Assembly: GCA_044337515.1 (NCBI GenBank)
Contig: JBIINK010000025.1
Location: 1-32,789 of the forward strand
Direction of reading: 5' to 3'
Source of the DNA: CAJBVG01 sp044337515
GTDB taxonomy: Bacteria > Bacteroidota > Bacteroidia > Sphingobacteriales > Sphingobacteriaceae
Length of the DNA stretch: 32,789 nt
In this document: piece by piece, positions 7,398 through 16,404 of the stretch
How the letters are laid out: each line of letters starts with the position of its first letter
How positions within the stretch are numbered: position 1 is the stretch's first letter
The notes under the pieces: generated by a model
The model's input: only the letters and a program-made list of their open reading frames with translations
The model's database searches: none
What the model was told of the DNA's origin: nothing
Position numbers and translations under genes: made by a program

Positions 7398-8762
7398 TTC
7401 TTTCCATTGCTGACTAAATGATTTTTGTTCGAAACTAGGGAGCTCTCTACGTTTACCCCACGATCCCTTGAAGAACATTTTCATGAATTTATTTTTCCAT
7501 TGTCCTCCAACCATATCGATTAGCTTTCTGCTTACCATACTTCGTTTCCACATCATCCATCCAAACGATTCTGCTTTGGTAGTATATCCACCATTAACAG
7601 CATCTCTTCTATTGTATAATAATACTTTGTGGATATCAATTTTAACCGGACAAACTTCCGAGCAATTACCACATAGACTAGAAGCATAACTTAAATGCTT
7701 GAATTCTTCCATGCCTTTTAAATGAGGCGTTATAATGCTCCCTATTGGTCCAGAGTACGTAGTGTCGTAAGTATGCCCACCAATGTTTTTATACACAGGG
7801 CAAGCGTTTAAACAAGCGCCACAGCGAATGCAATACAAGGCTTGACGTTGATCTTTTTGTGCAAGTAAGTTACTTCTGCCATTATCCAACAAAATTACAT
7901 ACATCTCTTCTGGTCCATCGGTTTCATGTACCTGCTTTGGTCCGCTTAATAATGTATTGTATACCGTAATGTTTTGTCCAGTGCCTCTTGTAGAAAGTAA
8001 TGGCCAAAATAAATTTAAGTCATTTATTGATGGGATAATTTTTTCAATACCAACTAATGCAATGTGAATTTTTGGGAAGGCAGTGGTTAGTCGAGCGTTT
8101 CCTTCATTCTCAGTAATGGCAATACTTCCAGTATCGGCAACTAAAAAGTTAGCTCCCGAAATACCAACATCAGCACGTAAATATTTTTCTCTAAGTAATT
8201 CTCTTGCCTTTAGTGTAAGCTCAGTTGGCGTAGCATCTATTGGTGTTCCGAACTTTTCGTTAAACAGCTTTGCAATATCTTCTTTTGATAAGTGCATTGC
8301 AGGAGTAACGATGTGATATGGTTTCTGACCTAATAGCTGAACAATGTATTCTCCTAAATCAGTTTCGATCGACTCGATATGATTTTTTTCTAAGAATTCA
8401 TTTAGTTCTATTTCTTCGCAAGCCATCGATTTTGATTTTACAATCATCTTCGCATTAGCTTGTTTCATTATTTTTAAAATTTCCTTTTGAGCTTCTTTAA
8501 CATCATTTGCCCAAATTACTTTTCCTCCTTTACGCATGAAGTTGCTTTCGAACTCCAATAAATAGCGGTCTAAGTTCTCCATTACTTTCCACTTCGTAGT
8601 ATTCGCTTGTCTGCGCGCATACTCTAGGTTTTCAAATTGATGCAGGCCTTTGTCAACAGAAGTATTGTATTTCGAAATATTGAAATTAATTTTTCTGCGA
8701 TGTTCTGCATCGAATGCTTTAATAGCACTCTTATCTAAAAACTTTTCAGCAATGGAACTCAT
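7380..8762 (-). CDS. LutB-like iron-sulfur protein (lactate utilisation family)
   Basis: This 460-aa protein combines an N-terminal LutB/LutC-type domain (about 60-300, with GISGANFLVADTGSIAI) with a ferredoxin-like C-terminal part. Cysteines C311, C314, C317 and C321 (CIRCGACLNACP) form one [4Fe-4S] site, and C364, C367 and C371 (CGNCSEVCP) contribute to a second. LutA, LutB and LutC together oxidise L-lactate to pyruvate in the cytoplasm. No lutA or lutC is in this window, so the partners must be elsewhere or the role differs. It starts 7 bases after the M28 peptidase stop and may be co-transcribed with it. Confidence 0.85.
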   Translation of the reverse strand: MSSIAEKFLDKSAIKAFDAEHRRKINFNISKYNTSVDKGLHQFENLEYARRQANTTKWKVMENLDRYLLEFESNFMRKGGKVIWANDVKEAQKEILKIMKQANAKMIVKSKSMACEEIELNEFLEKNHIESIETDLGEYIVQLLGQKPYHIVTPAMHLSKEDIAKLFNEKFGTPIDATPTELTLKARELLREKYLRADVGISGANFLVADTGSIAITENEGNARLTTAFPKIHIALVGIEKIIPSINDLNLFWPLLSTRGTGQNITVYNTLLSGPKQVHETDGPEEMYVILLDNGRSNLLAQKDQRQALYCIRCGACLNACPVYKNIGGHTYDTTYSGPIGSIITPHLKGMEEFKHLSYASSLCGNCSEVCPVKIDIHKVLLYNRRDAVNGGYTTKAESFGWMMWKRSMVSRKLIDMVGGQWKNKFMKMFFKGSWGKRRELPSFEQKSFSQQWKEKHNAK

Positions 8763-8769
8763 TTATTAT

Positions 8770-10338
8770 TTATTTTTTATCAGGAAATTCATTCTTCTTA
8801 TCCACTACAATTCTACTTGTTCTATTCGCAAGTTCCCAAGCGGTTAGAAATACTAACTGTGCTCGTTTAGCTAACATCGGGAAAGTGATTTTGCTAACCT
8901 CATCACCTTCTTTGTGATAATCTTCATGCACTCCGTTAAAGTAAAATATAATAGGGATATTATTTTTTGCAAAGTTGTAATGATCACTTCTGTAGTAAAA
9001 CATATTGGGATCTTTAGGGTCATTGTATTTATAATCCAAATTGATTTCAATATCTTCTCCAGCGCGAACGTTAATTTCATTCAACTCTGAACTTAATTTA
9101 TCCGCGCCAATGATATATACATAGTTCGTATCCTTTTGGTGTGCTTCATCTATTCGCCCAACCATGTCTATGTTTAAATCGGCAATAGTTTTATCCAAAG
9201 GAACAATAGGATGATCTGTATAATATTGAGATCCTAGTAATCCTTTTTCTTCACCAGATACCGCCATAAAAATGATATTTCTTTTTGGTCCTAATCCTAC
9301 TTTTTTCGCATCCATAAAAGCTTGAGCAATTTCAAGCAAAGAAACTGTTCCCGAACCATCATCATCAGCGCCATTAAATACTTTACCATCAGTAACTCCG
9401 ATATGATCGTAATGTGCGGTAACAAATAAATACTCATCAGTAATAGTAGAGCCAGGTATCATCGCTAATACATTGTCTGAACTTACTGCTTGTTCTATAA
9501 AAGTTATTTGTACTTGTATAGTGCTTTTAAGTATGATGTATTTTTTTGCTTTTTTGCTTTTGCTATAACTTGCGATTATTTTATCGTATGATTTTTTATT
9601 GGGAGCAAATAACTCATTGGCAACAGCACTCCCTGCAGTAATTACAGGCACATCAGTTGCTAGTTTAGATTTGTAACTTAAAGTCAAAGCGTTGCTCTCT
9701 AACTGATGTTTGTAAAAGGTTTTGTATTTATCGTAATCGTTATCGATATAAATAATTAATCCTGGATTAAGTTTACGAATCGCTTCAATTTTTGTTTTTC
9801 GATCTGACCATTTTGTTTTTGAACCATCTGCACTTAGTAAAAATTTGCCATCAACCTTTGGCTCTCCAGATAGAACAACCACTACTTTGTTAGCAACGTC
9901 TATGTTTTTAAATGAATTGTAATTGCCTTCTGTTATACCATATCCAACAAACACAATTTCATTACTTAAGGCTTCAATCGCTAAACGATCTTTCGCTACA
10001 CTAAATTCATCACCAATAATCATCTCCTTTTGATTGATGATTAACTTTCGTGTTGCTAATACTTTTTGAGCTAGAGCAATGTCTTGTTTGTACCCTGCTG
10101 CCGATGGAGCAACAAGTCCCATCTTTTGAAATTCATTTTGAATGTATGCTGAAGCTTTACGTTGCCCTTCTTTCCCGGTTTCTCTACCTTCATATTCATC
10201 AGAAGCTAAAATGCTAAGATGTTTGTATAAATCTTTAGTGTCTATGCTTTTGGTAAATGGCATAGCTGCTTCAAACGATTGTGCATAAGAGCTTACAATC
10301 GAAATAGTAAAAGCGAGGAGCAAGGCAATTCTTTTCAT
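8770..10338 (-). CDS. Secreted M28-family zinc metallopeptidase
   Basis: This 522-aa exported aminopeptidase-type enzyme has a signal peptide (MKRIALLLAFTIS...SYAQ) and an inserted PA-like region at about 115-245. The catalytic domain has the two-zinc pattern: H309 in TAHYDHIG, Asp in NGADDDGSG (325-327), Glu pair E363-E364 in SGEEKG, D391 in NIDMVGR, and H453 in RSDHYNF. It probably trims peptides in the periplasm or outside the cell. I chose the ATG at 10338, two bases after the rpiB stop, rather than a TTG at 10347 that would overlap rpiB, because it gives a clean signal peptide. Confidence 0.9.
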   Translation of the reverse strand: MKRIALLLAFTISIVSSYAQSFEAAMPFTKSIDTKDLYKHLSILASDEYEGRETGKEGQRKASAYIQNEFQKMGLVAPSAAGYKQDIALAQKVLATRKLIINQKEMIIGDEFSVAKDRLAIEALSNEIVFVGYGITEGNYNSFKNIDVANKVVVVLSGEPKVDGKFLLSADGSKTKWSDRKTKIEAIRKLNPGLIIYIDNDYDKYKTFYKHQLESNALTLSYKSKLATDVPVITAGSAVANELFAPNKKSYDKIIASYSKSKKAKKYIILKSTIQVQITFIEQAVSSDNVLAMIPGSTITDEYLFVTAHYDHIGVTDGKVFNGADDDGSGTVSLLEIAQAFMDAKKVGLGPKRNIIFMAVSGEEKGLLGSQYYTDHPIVPLDKTIADLNIDMVGRIDEAHQKDTNYVYIIGADKLSSELNEINVRAGEDIEINLDYKYNDPKDPNMFYYRSDHYNFAKNNIPIIFYFNGVHEDYHKEGDEVSKITFPMLAKRAQLVFLTAWELANRTSRIVVDKKNEFPDKK

Positions 10339-10340
10339 AT

Positions 10341-10769
10341 CTAGCAATTTATTTTATTCACTCGTGTAGCATGTCTGCCACCTTCGAATGTAGTATTGAT
10401 AAATGTTGTCGTAATTTCTTGTGCTTGCTCTGGTGTTGTAAATCGCGCAGGGATACAAAGAACGTTCGCATCGTTATGTTGACGAGCTAATGCCGCTAAT
10501 GGAACATCCCAACAAATCGCTGCACGAATGTCTTGGTGCTTATTAGCAGTAATGGCTACTCCATTGGCACTGCCACAAATAAGTATACCTAATTCAAACT
10601 CCTTCGCTTGAACAGCTGTAGCAAGCGGATGAACAAAATCTGGGTAATCAACCGAGTCGGTATTAAATGGTCCGAAATCTTTGACATCATGCCCTGCTGA
10701 TTCCAACATTACTATTAACATTTGCTTGTATTTAAATCCAGCGTGATCGCCACCAATTGCAATTTTCAT
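10341..10769 (-). CDS. rpiB: Ribose-5-phosphate isomerase B
   Basis: This 142-aa protein interconverts ribose 5-phosphate and ribulose 5-phosphate in the pentose phosphate pathway. It opens with MKIAIGGDHAGF (D8, H9 sugar-binding) and carries the catalytic cysteine C65 in GILICGSANG, the anion-binding loop GSANGVAITANK and H98 in ARQHNDANVL. Length and motifs match the RpiB/LacAB family fully. It sits 16 bases downstream of tatC and two bases upstream of the peptidase, so all three are likely on one transcript. Confidence 0.95.
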   Translation of the reverse strand: MKIAIGGDHAGFKYKQMLIVMLESAGHDVKDFGPFNTDSVDYPDFVHPLATAVQAKEFELGILICGSANGVAITANKHQDIRAAICWDVPLAALARQHNDANVLCIPARFTTPEQAQEITTTFINTTFEGGRHATRVNKINC

Positions 10770-10785
10770 TATCTATTATTATTAA

Positions 10786-11646
10786 TTAGTTCGAATAAAA
10801 TTCTGCTTCTTCAATTATTTTTTTCTTCTGTACTCTAGCCGAAACTAAAATACTAATTTCGAAAAGGAAATATAGTGGTGCAGCCACTAACATCAATGTT
10901 GGAGCATCAGGTGTTGGTGTAATAAATGCTGCAATTAATATGATTAAGAAGAAAGAAATTCTTCTGTTGCTTCTCATGAATTGTGGGGTCATCATTCCAA
11001 TTTTCGATAAGAAATAAATGATGATGGGTAATTCAAAAACCAATCCTGTAGCAAGCGTTAACATCGCTACTGTTGATAGGTAAGAGTCTAATGTAATTTG
11101 ATTTACAATTTCTTCACTAATTACATAACTGCCTAAAAAGTTTATCGACATAGGGGTAATGATGAAGTACCCAAACGCAATGCCTAGTAAGAATAAGAAA
11201 GATCCGTAAAATATTAACCCTCTAGCATTTCTTCTTTCTTTCTTATGTAACCCAGGTTTAATAAATTGCCAAAGTTCTACTAATAAATAAGGGAAGCCCA
11301 CTACAAATCCTACATAAAAGGAAGCGGTAAGATGCAAATTAAATTGTCCAGCCATGGTATTATTCATGATGCTGAAATTAATTTTATCAATACATAAACC
11401 AGCATCTAAGTTATAATGCTGTTGTAGTTGACATAACATTCTGTACGTCCAAAAGTCGGTACGTTTTGGTCCAAAAATAATGGTATCAAAAAGAATGTCT
11501 TTATAAAAGAAAGCGACTAATGCGAGTGTGAAAATTACTGCAGAAGATCGAACGAGGTGCCAACGAAGTGACTCTAAGTGATCAACAAATGACATCTCCG
11601 AATTAGGATCAGCTGCACTTTTGAATTTTTCTAAAAAACTTGCCAT
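10786..11646 (-). CDS. tatC: Sec-independent protein translocase subunit TatC
   Basis: This 286-aa inner-membrane protein has six predicted membrane segments and the conserved N-terminal cytoplasmic motif FVDHLESLRWHLVRS (E25, R28), part of the twin-arginine signal-binding site. The first periplasmic loop is long and has two cysteines (CQLQQHYNLDAGLC) that could pair. tatA/tatB are not in the window. It starts just after a strong terminator, so it probably begins its own transcription unit. TAAATTTG (minus strand, 11657-11664) fits the Bacteroidota -7 consensus but has no matching -33 element. Confidence 0.95.
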   Translation of the reverse strand: MASFLEKFKSAADPNSEMSFVDHLESLRWHLVRSSAVIFTLALVAFFYKDILFDTIIFGPKRTDFWTYRMLCQLQQHYNLDAGLCIDKINFSIMNNTMAGQFNLHLTASFYVGFVVGFPYLLVELWQFIKPGLHKKERRNARGLIFYGSFLFLLGIAFGYFIITPMSINFLGSYVISEEIVNQITLDSYLSTVAMLTLATGLVFELPIIIYFLSKIGMMTPQFMRSNRRISFFLIILIAAFITPTPDAPTLMLVAAPLYFLFEISILVSARVQKKKIIEEAEFYSN

Positions 11647-11664
11647 AATGTGATGTCAAATTTA

Positions 11665-11697
11665 AACAAAAAAAGCGGACCGAAGCCCGCTTTTGAT
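11665..11697 (-). terminator. Intrinsic terminator after accC (UUCG loop)
   Basis: On the minus strand GCGGGC and GTCCGC pair (one G-U) around a TTCG tetraloop, extended by an AAAA/TTTT pairing and followed by a T-run of seven. It begins right after the accC stop and separates the fatty-acid block from tatC. Confidence 0.88.
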
Positions 11698-13037
11698 TAT
11701 TCTGTAAAGTCGAATGTTTCTAAGAATTTTGTGGTGAAATTCCCTGCTCTAAAATTTGGGTCTTTCATCAGCTTCAAGTGGAATGGGATAGTAGTTTTCA
11801 CACCTTCTATCACGAATTCACTTAAGGCGCGCTCCATGGTACAAATAGCTTCATCACGTGATTGTGCCACACAAATAAGCTTTGCAATCATCGAGTCGTA
11901 GTTTGAAGGGATCATATATCCAGCATAAACGTGTGTATCTACACGCACTCCATGACCACCTGGAGAGTGGAAGTGAGTGATTTTACCTGGGCAAGGGCGG
12001 AAGTTATTCCAAGGATCTTCAGCATTAATACGACACTCTATGGCAAACATAGTTGGCTCGTAGTTTTTACCTGAGATGGGAATACCTGCAGCTACTTTTA
12101 TTTGTTCTTTAATTAAATCGTAATTGATTACTTCTTCTGTAACTGGATGCTCAACTTGAATACGAGTATTCATCTCCATGAAATAGAAGTTGCGGTGTTT
12201 ATCCACTAAGAATTCAATGGTACCGGCTCCTTCATAGTTCACTGCTTGCGCACCAATAATAGCTGCATCACCCATTTGCTTACGCAACTCTGGAGTCATG
12301 AAAGGAGATGGAGATTCTTCTACTAATTTTTGATGGCGACGTTGTATTGAACAATCACGTTCAGATAAGTGACAAACTTTTCCAAATTGGTCACCCACGA
12401 TTTGAATTTCAATATGTCGAGGGTCTTCTATAAATTTCTCTAAGTATATACCATCGTTACCGAATGCAGCTCCTGCTTCTTGACGAGCAGAATCCCATGC
12501 GCCTTCAAATTCTTCATCTTTCCAAACGATACGCATACCTCTACCACCACCACCAGCAGTTGCTTTTAGGATAATAGGGTAACCGATTTCGTTTGCTACT
12601 ACAATACCTTGTTTCACGTCAGTTAATAGACCAGCAGATCCAGGGATCGTAGGTACACCAGCCGCTTTCATGGTATCTTTAGCAGATGCTTTATCACCCA
12701 TGCCGTTAATTTGCTCAGGTGTAGCGCCGATAAATTTAATGCCGTATTCTCTACAAATTTGAGAAAACTTAGCATTCTCTGAAAGGAATCCATAACCAGG
12801 ATGGATAGCGTCAGCATTGGTAATTTCAGCAGCCGAAATTAAATTCGGGATGCTTAAGTATGAATCTTTACTTGGTGCCGGGCCGACACATACTGCCTCG
12901 TCAGCAAAACGTACATGTAAGCTATCGCGGTCTGCTGTAGAATAAACAGCAACCGTTTTAATGCCCATCTCTTTACACGTTCTGATAATTCGAAGTGCAA
13001 TTTCGCCTCTATTGGCAATTAATATTTTTTTAAACAT
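11697..13037 (-). CDS. accC: Acetyl-CoA carboxylase, biotin carboxylase subunit
   Basis: This 446-aa ATP-grasp enzyme carboxylates biotin on AccB, the first half-reaction of malonyl-CoA synthesis. Visible features are the N-terminal ILIANRGEIALR, K116 and K159, the glycine-rich ATP loop AGGGGRGM (161-168), the catalytic segment MEMNTRIQVEHPV with E288, N290, R292 and E296, and the C-terminal YDSMIAKLI. Numbering agrees closely with E. coli AccC. It follows accB after 35 bases and ends at a strong terminator. The carboxyltransferase subunits are not here. Confidence 0.97.
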   Translation of the reverse strand: MFKKILIANRGEIALRIIRTCKEMGIKTVAVYSTADRDSLHVRFADEAVCVGPAPSKDSYLSIPNLISAAEITNADAIHPGYGFLSENAKFSQICREYGIKFIGATPEQINGMGDKASAKDTMKAAGVPTIPGSAGLLTDVKQGIVVANEIGYPIILKATAGGGGRGMRIVWKDEEFEGAWDSARQEAGAAFGNDGIYLEKFIEDPRHIEIQIVGDQFGKVCHLSERDCSIQRRHQKLVEESPSPFMTPELRKQMGDAAIIGAQAVNYEGAGTIEFLVDKHRNFYFMEMNTRIQVEHPVTEEVINYDLIKEQIKVAAGIPISGKNYEPTMFAIECRINAEDPWNNFRPCPGKITHFHSPGGHGVRVDTHVYAGYMIPSNYDSMIAKLICVAQSRDEAICTMERALSEFVIEGVKTTIPFHLKLMKDPNFRAGNFTTKFLETFDFTE

Positions 13038-13072
13038 GATATCAGTTGAAGGTTTAAAAAATAATACGAAAA

Positions 13073-13543
13073 TTACTTAGGTTCTACTAAGAATAATGGT
13101 TGATCGTATTCTACAGGACTAGCATTGTCAACTAAAATTTTAACAATTTTACCTGATATTTCTGATTCGATTTCGTTAAATAACTTCATCGCTTCAATGA
13201 TACATACCACTTTACCTGTACCTATTTCATCGCCAACATTTACAAATGAAGCTTTATCAGGTGATGAAGAACGATAGAACGTTCCAATCATTGGTGATTT
13301 AATAGTTATTAAGTTTGATTCTTCTGCTGGTGCAGGAGCTGCTGCTGGAGCCGCCGCTACAGGCGCTGCTGCTAATTGTTGAACTGCTGCCGCTGCCGGA
13401 ACAGTTGTAGTTACCATCATCGGAGCATTACCTGCTGCCTTAATCGTAATTTTAAAATCTTTGCGATCAATCGATACCTCGCTAACCCCAGATTTCGCGA
13501 CGAACTTTATCAGTTCTTGTATTTCTTTAATATCCATATCCAT
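13073..13543 (-). CDS. accB: Acetyl-CoA carboxylase biotin carboxyl carrier protein
   Basis: At 156 aa it has an N-terminal region (1-45), a mobile Ala/Pro-rich linker (about 45-75) and a biotinyl domain ending in VEPK. The biotinylated lysine is K120 in EAMKLFNEIE. It shuttles carboxybiotin between AccC and the carboxyltransferase. TAAATTTG on the minus strand (13556-13563) matches the -7 consensus 13 bases upstream of the start, but I see no good -33 element, so a separate promoter is only possible. An octamer array separates it from fabH. Confidence 0.96.
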   Translation of the reverse strand: MDMDIKEIQELIKFVAKSGVSEVSIDRKDFKITIKAAGNAPMMVTTTVPAAAAVQQLAAAPVAAAPAAAPAPAEESNLITIKSPMIGTFYRSSSPDKASFVNVGDEIGTGKVVCIIEAMKLFNEIESEISGKIVKILVDNASPVEYDQPLFLVEPK

Positions 13544-13580
13544 TTATTTTATTTTCAAATTTAAGTTAATCATTTTTTAT

Positions 13581-13608
13581 TTGCACATCTACGCATTTGC
13601 ACATTTGC
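13581..13608. repeat. ATGYGNAR octamer array, copy 3 (inverted)
   Basis: On the minus strand the words read GCAA, ATGTGCAA, ATGCGTAG, ATGTGCAA, directly after the fabH stop. Orientation is opposite to copies 1 and 2 at 4821 and 6180. Confidence 0.88.
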
Positions 13609-14612
13609 TAATTGGAATCGTACGCCCACTTAATATACACCGATCCCCATGTAAATCCACCACCAAATGCTGCTAATATAATATTATCGCCTTTGTGTAG
13701 TTGTTTTTCCCATTCCCACAAACATAATGGAATTGTTCCATTAGTTGTGTTTCCATATCGATGAATATTTAACATTACTTTTTCTGGACCCACTCCCATG
13801 CGGCTTGCAGTGGCGTCGATAATTCGTTTATTGGCTTGATGTGGAACTAACCAAGCAACCGTTTCTGCTGTTAGGTTGTTGCGTGCCATAATTTCTGCCG
13901 AAACATCAGCCATATTAGTTACTGCAAATTTAAATACCGATTGCCCTTCTTGGTAAACGTAATGCTCTTTCGCATCAATAGTTTCGTGACTAGCAGGTTT
14001 TGCAGAGCCACCAGCTTTTTGATGTAAATGAATTCTACCAGAACCATCACTTTTCAAAATAGCATCTTGTATTCCATTATCGTCTGTGCTAGGTTCTAGC
14101 AATACTGCTCCTGCACCATCACCAAAAATAATACAGGTGGTACGGTCTTCGTAGTTAACAATAGATGACATTTTATCGCCACCCACCACTACTATTTTTT
14201 TATAGGTTCCACTTTCAATGTATTTCGAAGCGGTAGTTAATGCATATATAAATCCAGAGCAAGCAGCATTAATATCGAAGCCAAATGCATTTTTTGCACC
14301 CACTTTATCGGTAATAATATTAGCTGTTGCTGGAAATTGTAAGTCGGGTGTAGTGGTTGCGCAAATCAGCAAATCAATCTCAGATGCATCGATGCCACGC
14401 TTGGCTAGTAAGCCTTTCACGGCTTCTGCACCCATGTCTGATGTGCCTTTACCTTCGCCTTTTAAAATTCTTCTTTCTTGAATTCCTGTACGAGATTGTA
14501 TCCACTCATCTGTAGTGTCAACCAATTTTTCTAACTCAGCGTTAGTGAGAATGTAATCTGGAACGTATCCGTTTACGGCAGTAATTGCTGCGAGAGTTTT
14601 GGTGTTGCCCAT
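13608..14612 (-). CDS. fabH: Beta-ketoacyl-ACP synthase III
   Basis: This 334-aa condensing enzyme joins an acyl-CoA primer to malonyl-ACP and so starts fatty-acid synthesis. The catalytic triad is clear: C118 in NAACSGF, H258 in VPHQANKRI and N288 in RYGNTTNGT, with the GDGAGAV loop at about 164-170. Primer choice (acetyl or branched acyl) cannot be read from sequence, though branched primers are common in Bacteroidota. It follows plsX across a hairpin with a T-run that may tune its expression, and an octamer array abuts its stop codon. Confidence 0.96.
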   Translation of the reverse strand: MGNTKTLAAITAVNGYVPDYILTNAELEKLVDTTDEWIQSRTGIQERRILKGEGKGTSDMGAEAVKGLLAKRGIDASEIDLLICATTTPDLQFPATANIITDKVGAKNAFGFDINAACSGFIYALTTASKYIESGTYKKIVVVGGDKMSSIVNYEDRTTCIIFGDGAGAVLLEPSTDDNGIQDAILKSDGSGRIHLHQKAGGSAKPASHETIDAKEHYVYQEGQSVFKFAVTNMADVSAEIMARNNLTAETVAWLVPHQANKRIIDATASRMGVGPEKVMLNIHRYGNTTNGTIPLCLWEWEKQLHKGDNIILAAFGGGFTWGSVYIKWAYDSN

Positions 14613-14619
14613 TCTATTT

Positions 14620-14652
14620 AAAAAAAATATCCCGCGGGATTATTGCGGGATT
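14620..14652 (-). terminator. Hairpin with T-run between plsX and fabH (attenuator-like)
   Basis: On the minus strand ATCCCGC (14651-14645) pairs perfectly with GCGGGAT (14635-14629) around a 9-base loop, followed by A and eight T. The T-run ends 8 bases before the fabH start. It has terminator form but sits inside a block usually co-transcribed, so partial termination or attenuation is likely. Confidence 0.65.
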
Positions 14653-14677
14653 AAATATAAATTTTTTATTGAAAATA

Positions 14678-15616
14678 CTAGTTGTAACGAGCTTTAATTT
14701 TTTCAGTGAGTTTCGACTGAACCATCTCTTTACATAGTAGAATCATATTTTTAATTGCAATATCGTTGGAAATACCATGGCCAACTACAACGGGAGCGTT
14801 AACACCTAAAACTGGGCTTCCTCCGTAATTCTCGTAATTGAAACGCTCAAAAAATTCGTTGTGCATTCCTTTACCGACGGTTAAGTCGTGGAAGGTTTCC
14901 GCTAATTTCAATACAATATTTCCTGTAAATCCATCGCAAACAATCACGTCAGCCTTGTCGTTAAACAAATCTCTGCCTTCAATATTTCCAATAAAATTAA
15001 TGTCTGATGAATCCTTGAATAAAGGATAGGTTGCTTGAGTTAAGATGCTTCCTTTCTCTGCTTCTTCACCAATATTTAACAAACCAACTTTAGGGTTCTT
15101 TGTATTAAATACAGCTTCCATTAGCATAGAGCCTAATACGCCAAATTGCAATAACATTTCTGGTTTACAATCAGCATTTGCTCCAACATCTAACATTACA
15201 CCAAAACCACCATGTTCTTTAGGAATATAAGTACATATAGCAGGGCGGTTCATGCCTGGAATTGCCTTTACACTAAACATTGAGCCTACAAGCATAGCAC
15301 CAGAATTACCTGCACTAGCAAAAGCATCAATTTTACCTTCTTTCAATAGGTAAAAACCTACTGCAATACTTGATTTTTGTTTTTGGGTAAGGGCTTTAGC
15401 AGGGTGTTCACCCATCTCGATAACCTCTTCGGTATGCACAAAATCGAATTGATCAGCAGGAACACCTGCTTCCGCTAATAGCGATAAAGCAGCCTGTTGG
15501 TCTCCAATTAGCACAATACGGCAATCGGACGGGATTTCCTTATAAGCTAAAATTGCTCCTAAGACCGTAGCCTTGGGAGCAAAATCGCCACCCATGATAT
15601 CTATACCGATTCTCAT
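14678..15616 (-). CDS. plsX: Phosphate acyltransferase PlsX
   Basis: This 312-aa peripheral membrane enzyme makes acyl-phosphate from acyl-ACP and phosphate, feeding PlsY in phospholipid synthesis. It opens with the family signature IGIDIMGGDFAP and has the conserved ASAGNSGAML, MLDVGAN, NIGEEAEKG and CDGFTGNIVLK segments. The start is 13 bases downstream of rpmF. The order rpmF-plsX-fabH is conserved in many bacteria and links membrane lipid supply with ribosome synthesis. Confidence 0.96.
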   Translation of the reverse strand: MRIGIDIMGGDFAPKATVLGAILAYKEIPSDCRIVLIGDQQAALSLLAEAGVPADQFDFVHTEEVIEMGEHPAKALTQKQKSSIAVGFYLLKEGKIDAFASAGNSGAMLVGSMFSVKAIPGMNRPAICTYIPKEHGGFGVMLDVGANADCKPEMLLQFGVLGSMLMEAVFNTKNPKVGLLNIGEEAEKGSILTQATYPLFKDSSDINFIGNIEGRDLFNDKADVIVCDGFTGNIVLKLAETFHDLTVGKGMHNEFFERFNYENYGGSPVLGVNAPVVVGHGISNDIAIKNMILLCKEMVQSKLTEKIKARYN

Positions 15617-15629
15617 GAATTGTGTTTTT

Positions 15630-15818
15630 TTAGTTAGCAGCGTTTTCTACGATCATCTTGCCTTTGTAGTACAAGTTCCCGTCAACTGTATATGCACGAT
15701 GTGGCATATGCACTGTACCTGTAGTTTGACAAACTACTAGAGCAGACGCAACTGCTTTATAATGAGTTCTTCTCTTGTCTCTTCTCGATTTCGAGATCTT
15801 ACGTTTAGGATGTGGCAT
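15630..15818 (-). CDS. rpmF: 50S ribosomal protein L32
   Basis: This 62-aa basic protein starts with MPHPKRKISKSRRDKRRTHY, the L32 signature. The tail TVDGNLYYKGK is also typical. It has a single cysteine, so it is the zinc-independent form without the CxxC pairs seen in some other phyla. It lies between yceD and plsX with gaps of 21 and 13 bases. Confidence 0.96.
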   Translation of the reverse strand: MPHPKRKISKSRRDKRRTHYKAVASALVVCQTTGTVHMPHRAYTVDGNLYYKGKMIVENAAN

Positions 15819-15839
15819 GGCTCAAAAATTTATTATCTA

Positions 15840-16385
15840 TTAATTATCTCTTAACTTCTTCAATGCTTCCCACCTTGGGTCGATTGTTACGTCTGGTCCT
15901 TGCTCTTCTTCCTCCTCTTTCAAACTTAATCGCTTAAGTATGGCAATGGTTTCAGGGTTGCAACCCAAACTTCCATCTTCATTATCCGCATGCATATGCA
16001 CAAATGGGATGGCTACTATTATGAATTCGTACAAATGACTCGCAAGGTTAATTTCGTGCTCTGAGCGGGTAAGAATCACAATTTCTTCTGTTTCTTCTTC
16101 GCTTTCTTCTCCGAATTTAAAAATTAACCGATCACTACAGTGAAAGGGACTTTTATATTCTTCGTTGCAACGATCACAAGTCAATTCAATCTCTCCTTTT
16201 ATTACAAAGTCTAACACAAACATCGTTTCTTGCTTGTTAAACTCTACTTCAACCGACAAATCGGCTTTTTTAATAGGAGAATACTCAAATTCTGTAAAGA
16301 ACGAATCACTAATCTTAAAATCGAACTGATGTTTACCGTTTTTTAAGCTAGTAAACGGGATTGAAAACGATTTCAGCCTGTTCAT
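15840..16385 (-). CDS. yceD: YceD/DUF177 family protein
   Basis: This 181-aa acidic protein has a central CDRC motif (C70, C73) with a further HC (C83) and GCNPE (C142), the usual DUF177 arrangement that may hold a metal. Members sit upstream of rpmF in most bacteria and have been linked to 23S rRNA accumulation in bacteria and plastids; the biochemical role is not settled. The last third (EEEEEQGPDVTIDPRWEAL) carries the conserved DPRWEAL ending. It has the best promoter in this block just upstream. Confidence 0.88.
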   Translation of the reverse strand: MNRLKSFSIPFTSLKNGKHQFDFKISDSFFTEFEYSPIKKADLSVEVEFNKQETMFVLDFVIKGEIELTCDRCNEEYKSPFHCSDRLIFKFGEESEEETEEIVILTRSEHEINLASHLYEFIIVAIPFVHMHADNEDGSLGCNPETIAILKRLSLKEEEEEQGPDVTIDPRWEALKKLRDN

Positions 16386-16404
16386 TTCTAATTTTTAAGA
16401 GCCT

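Noticed and set aside
10339..10347. TTG start for the M28 peptidase
   Set aside because: It overlaps rpiB and spoils a clean signal peptide that begins at the ATG at 10338.
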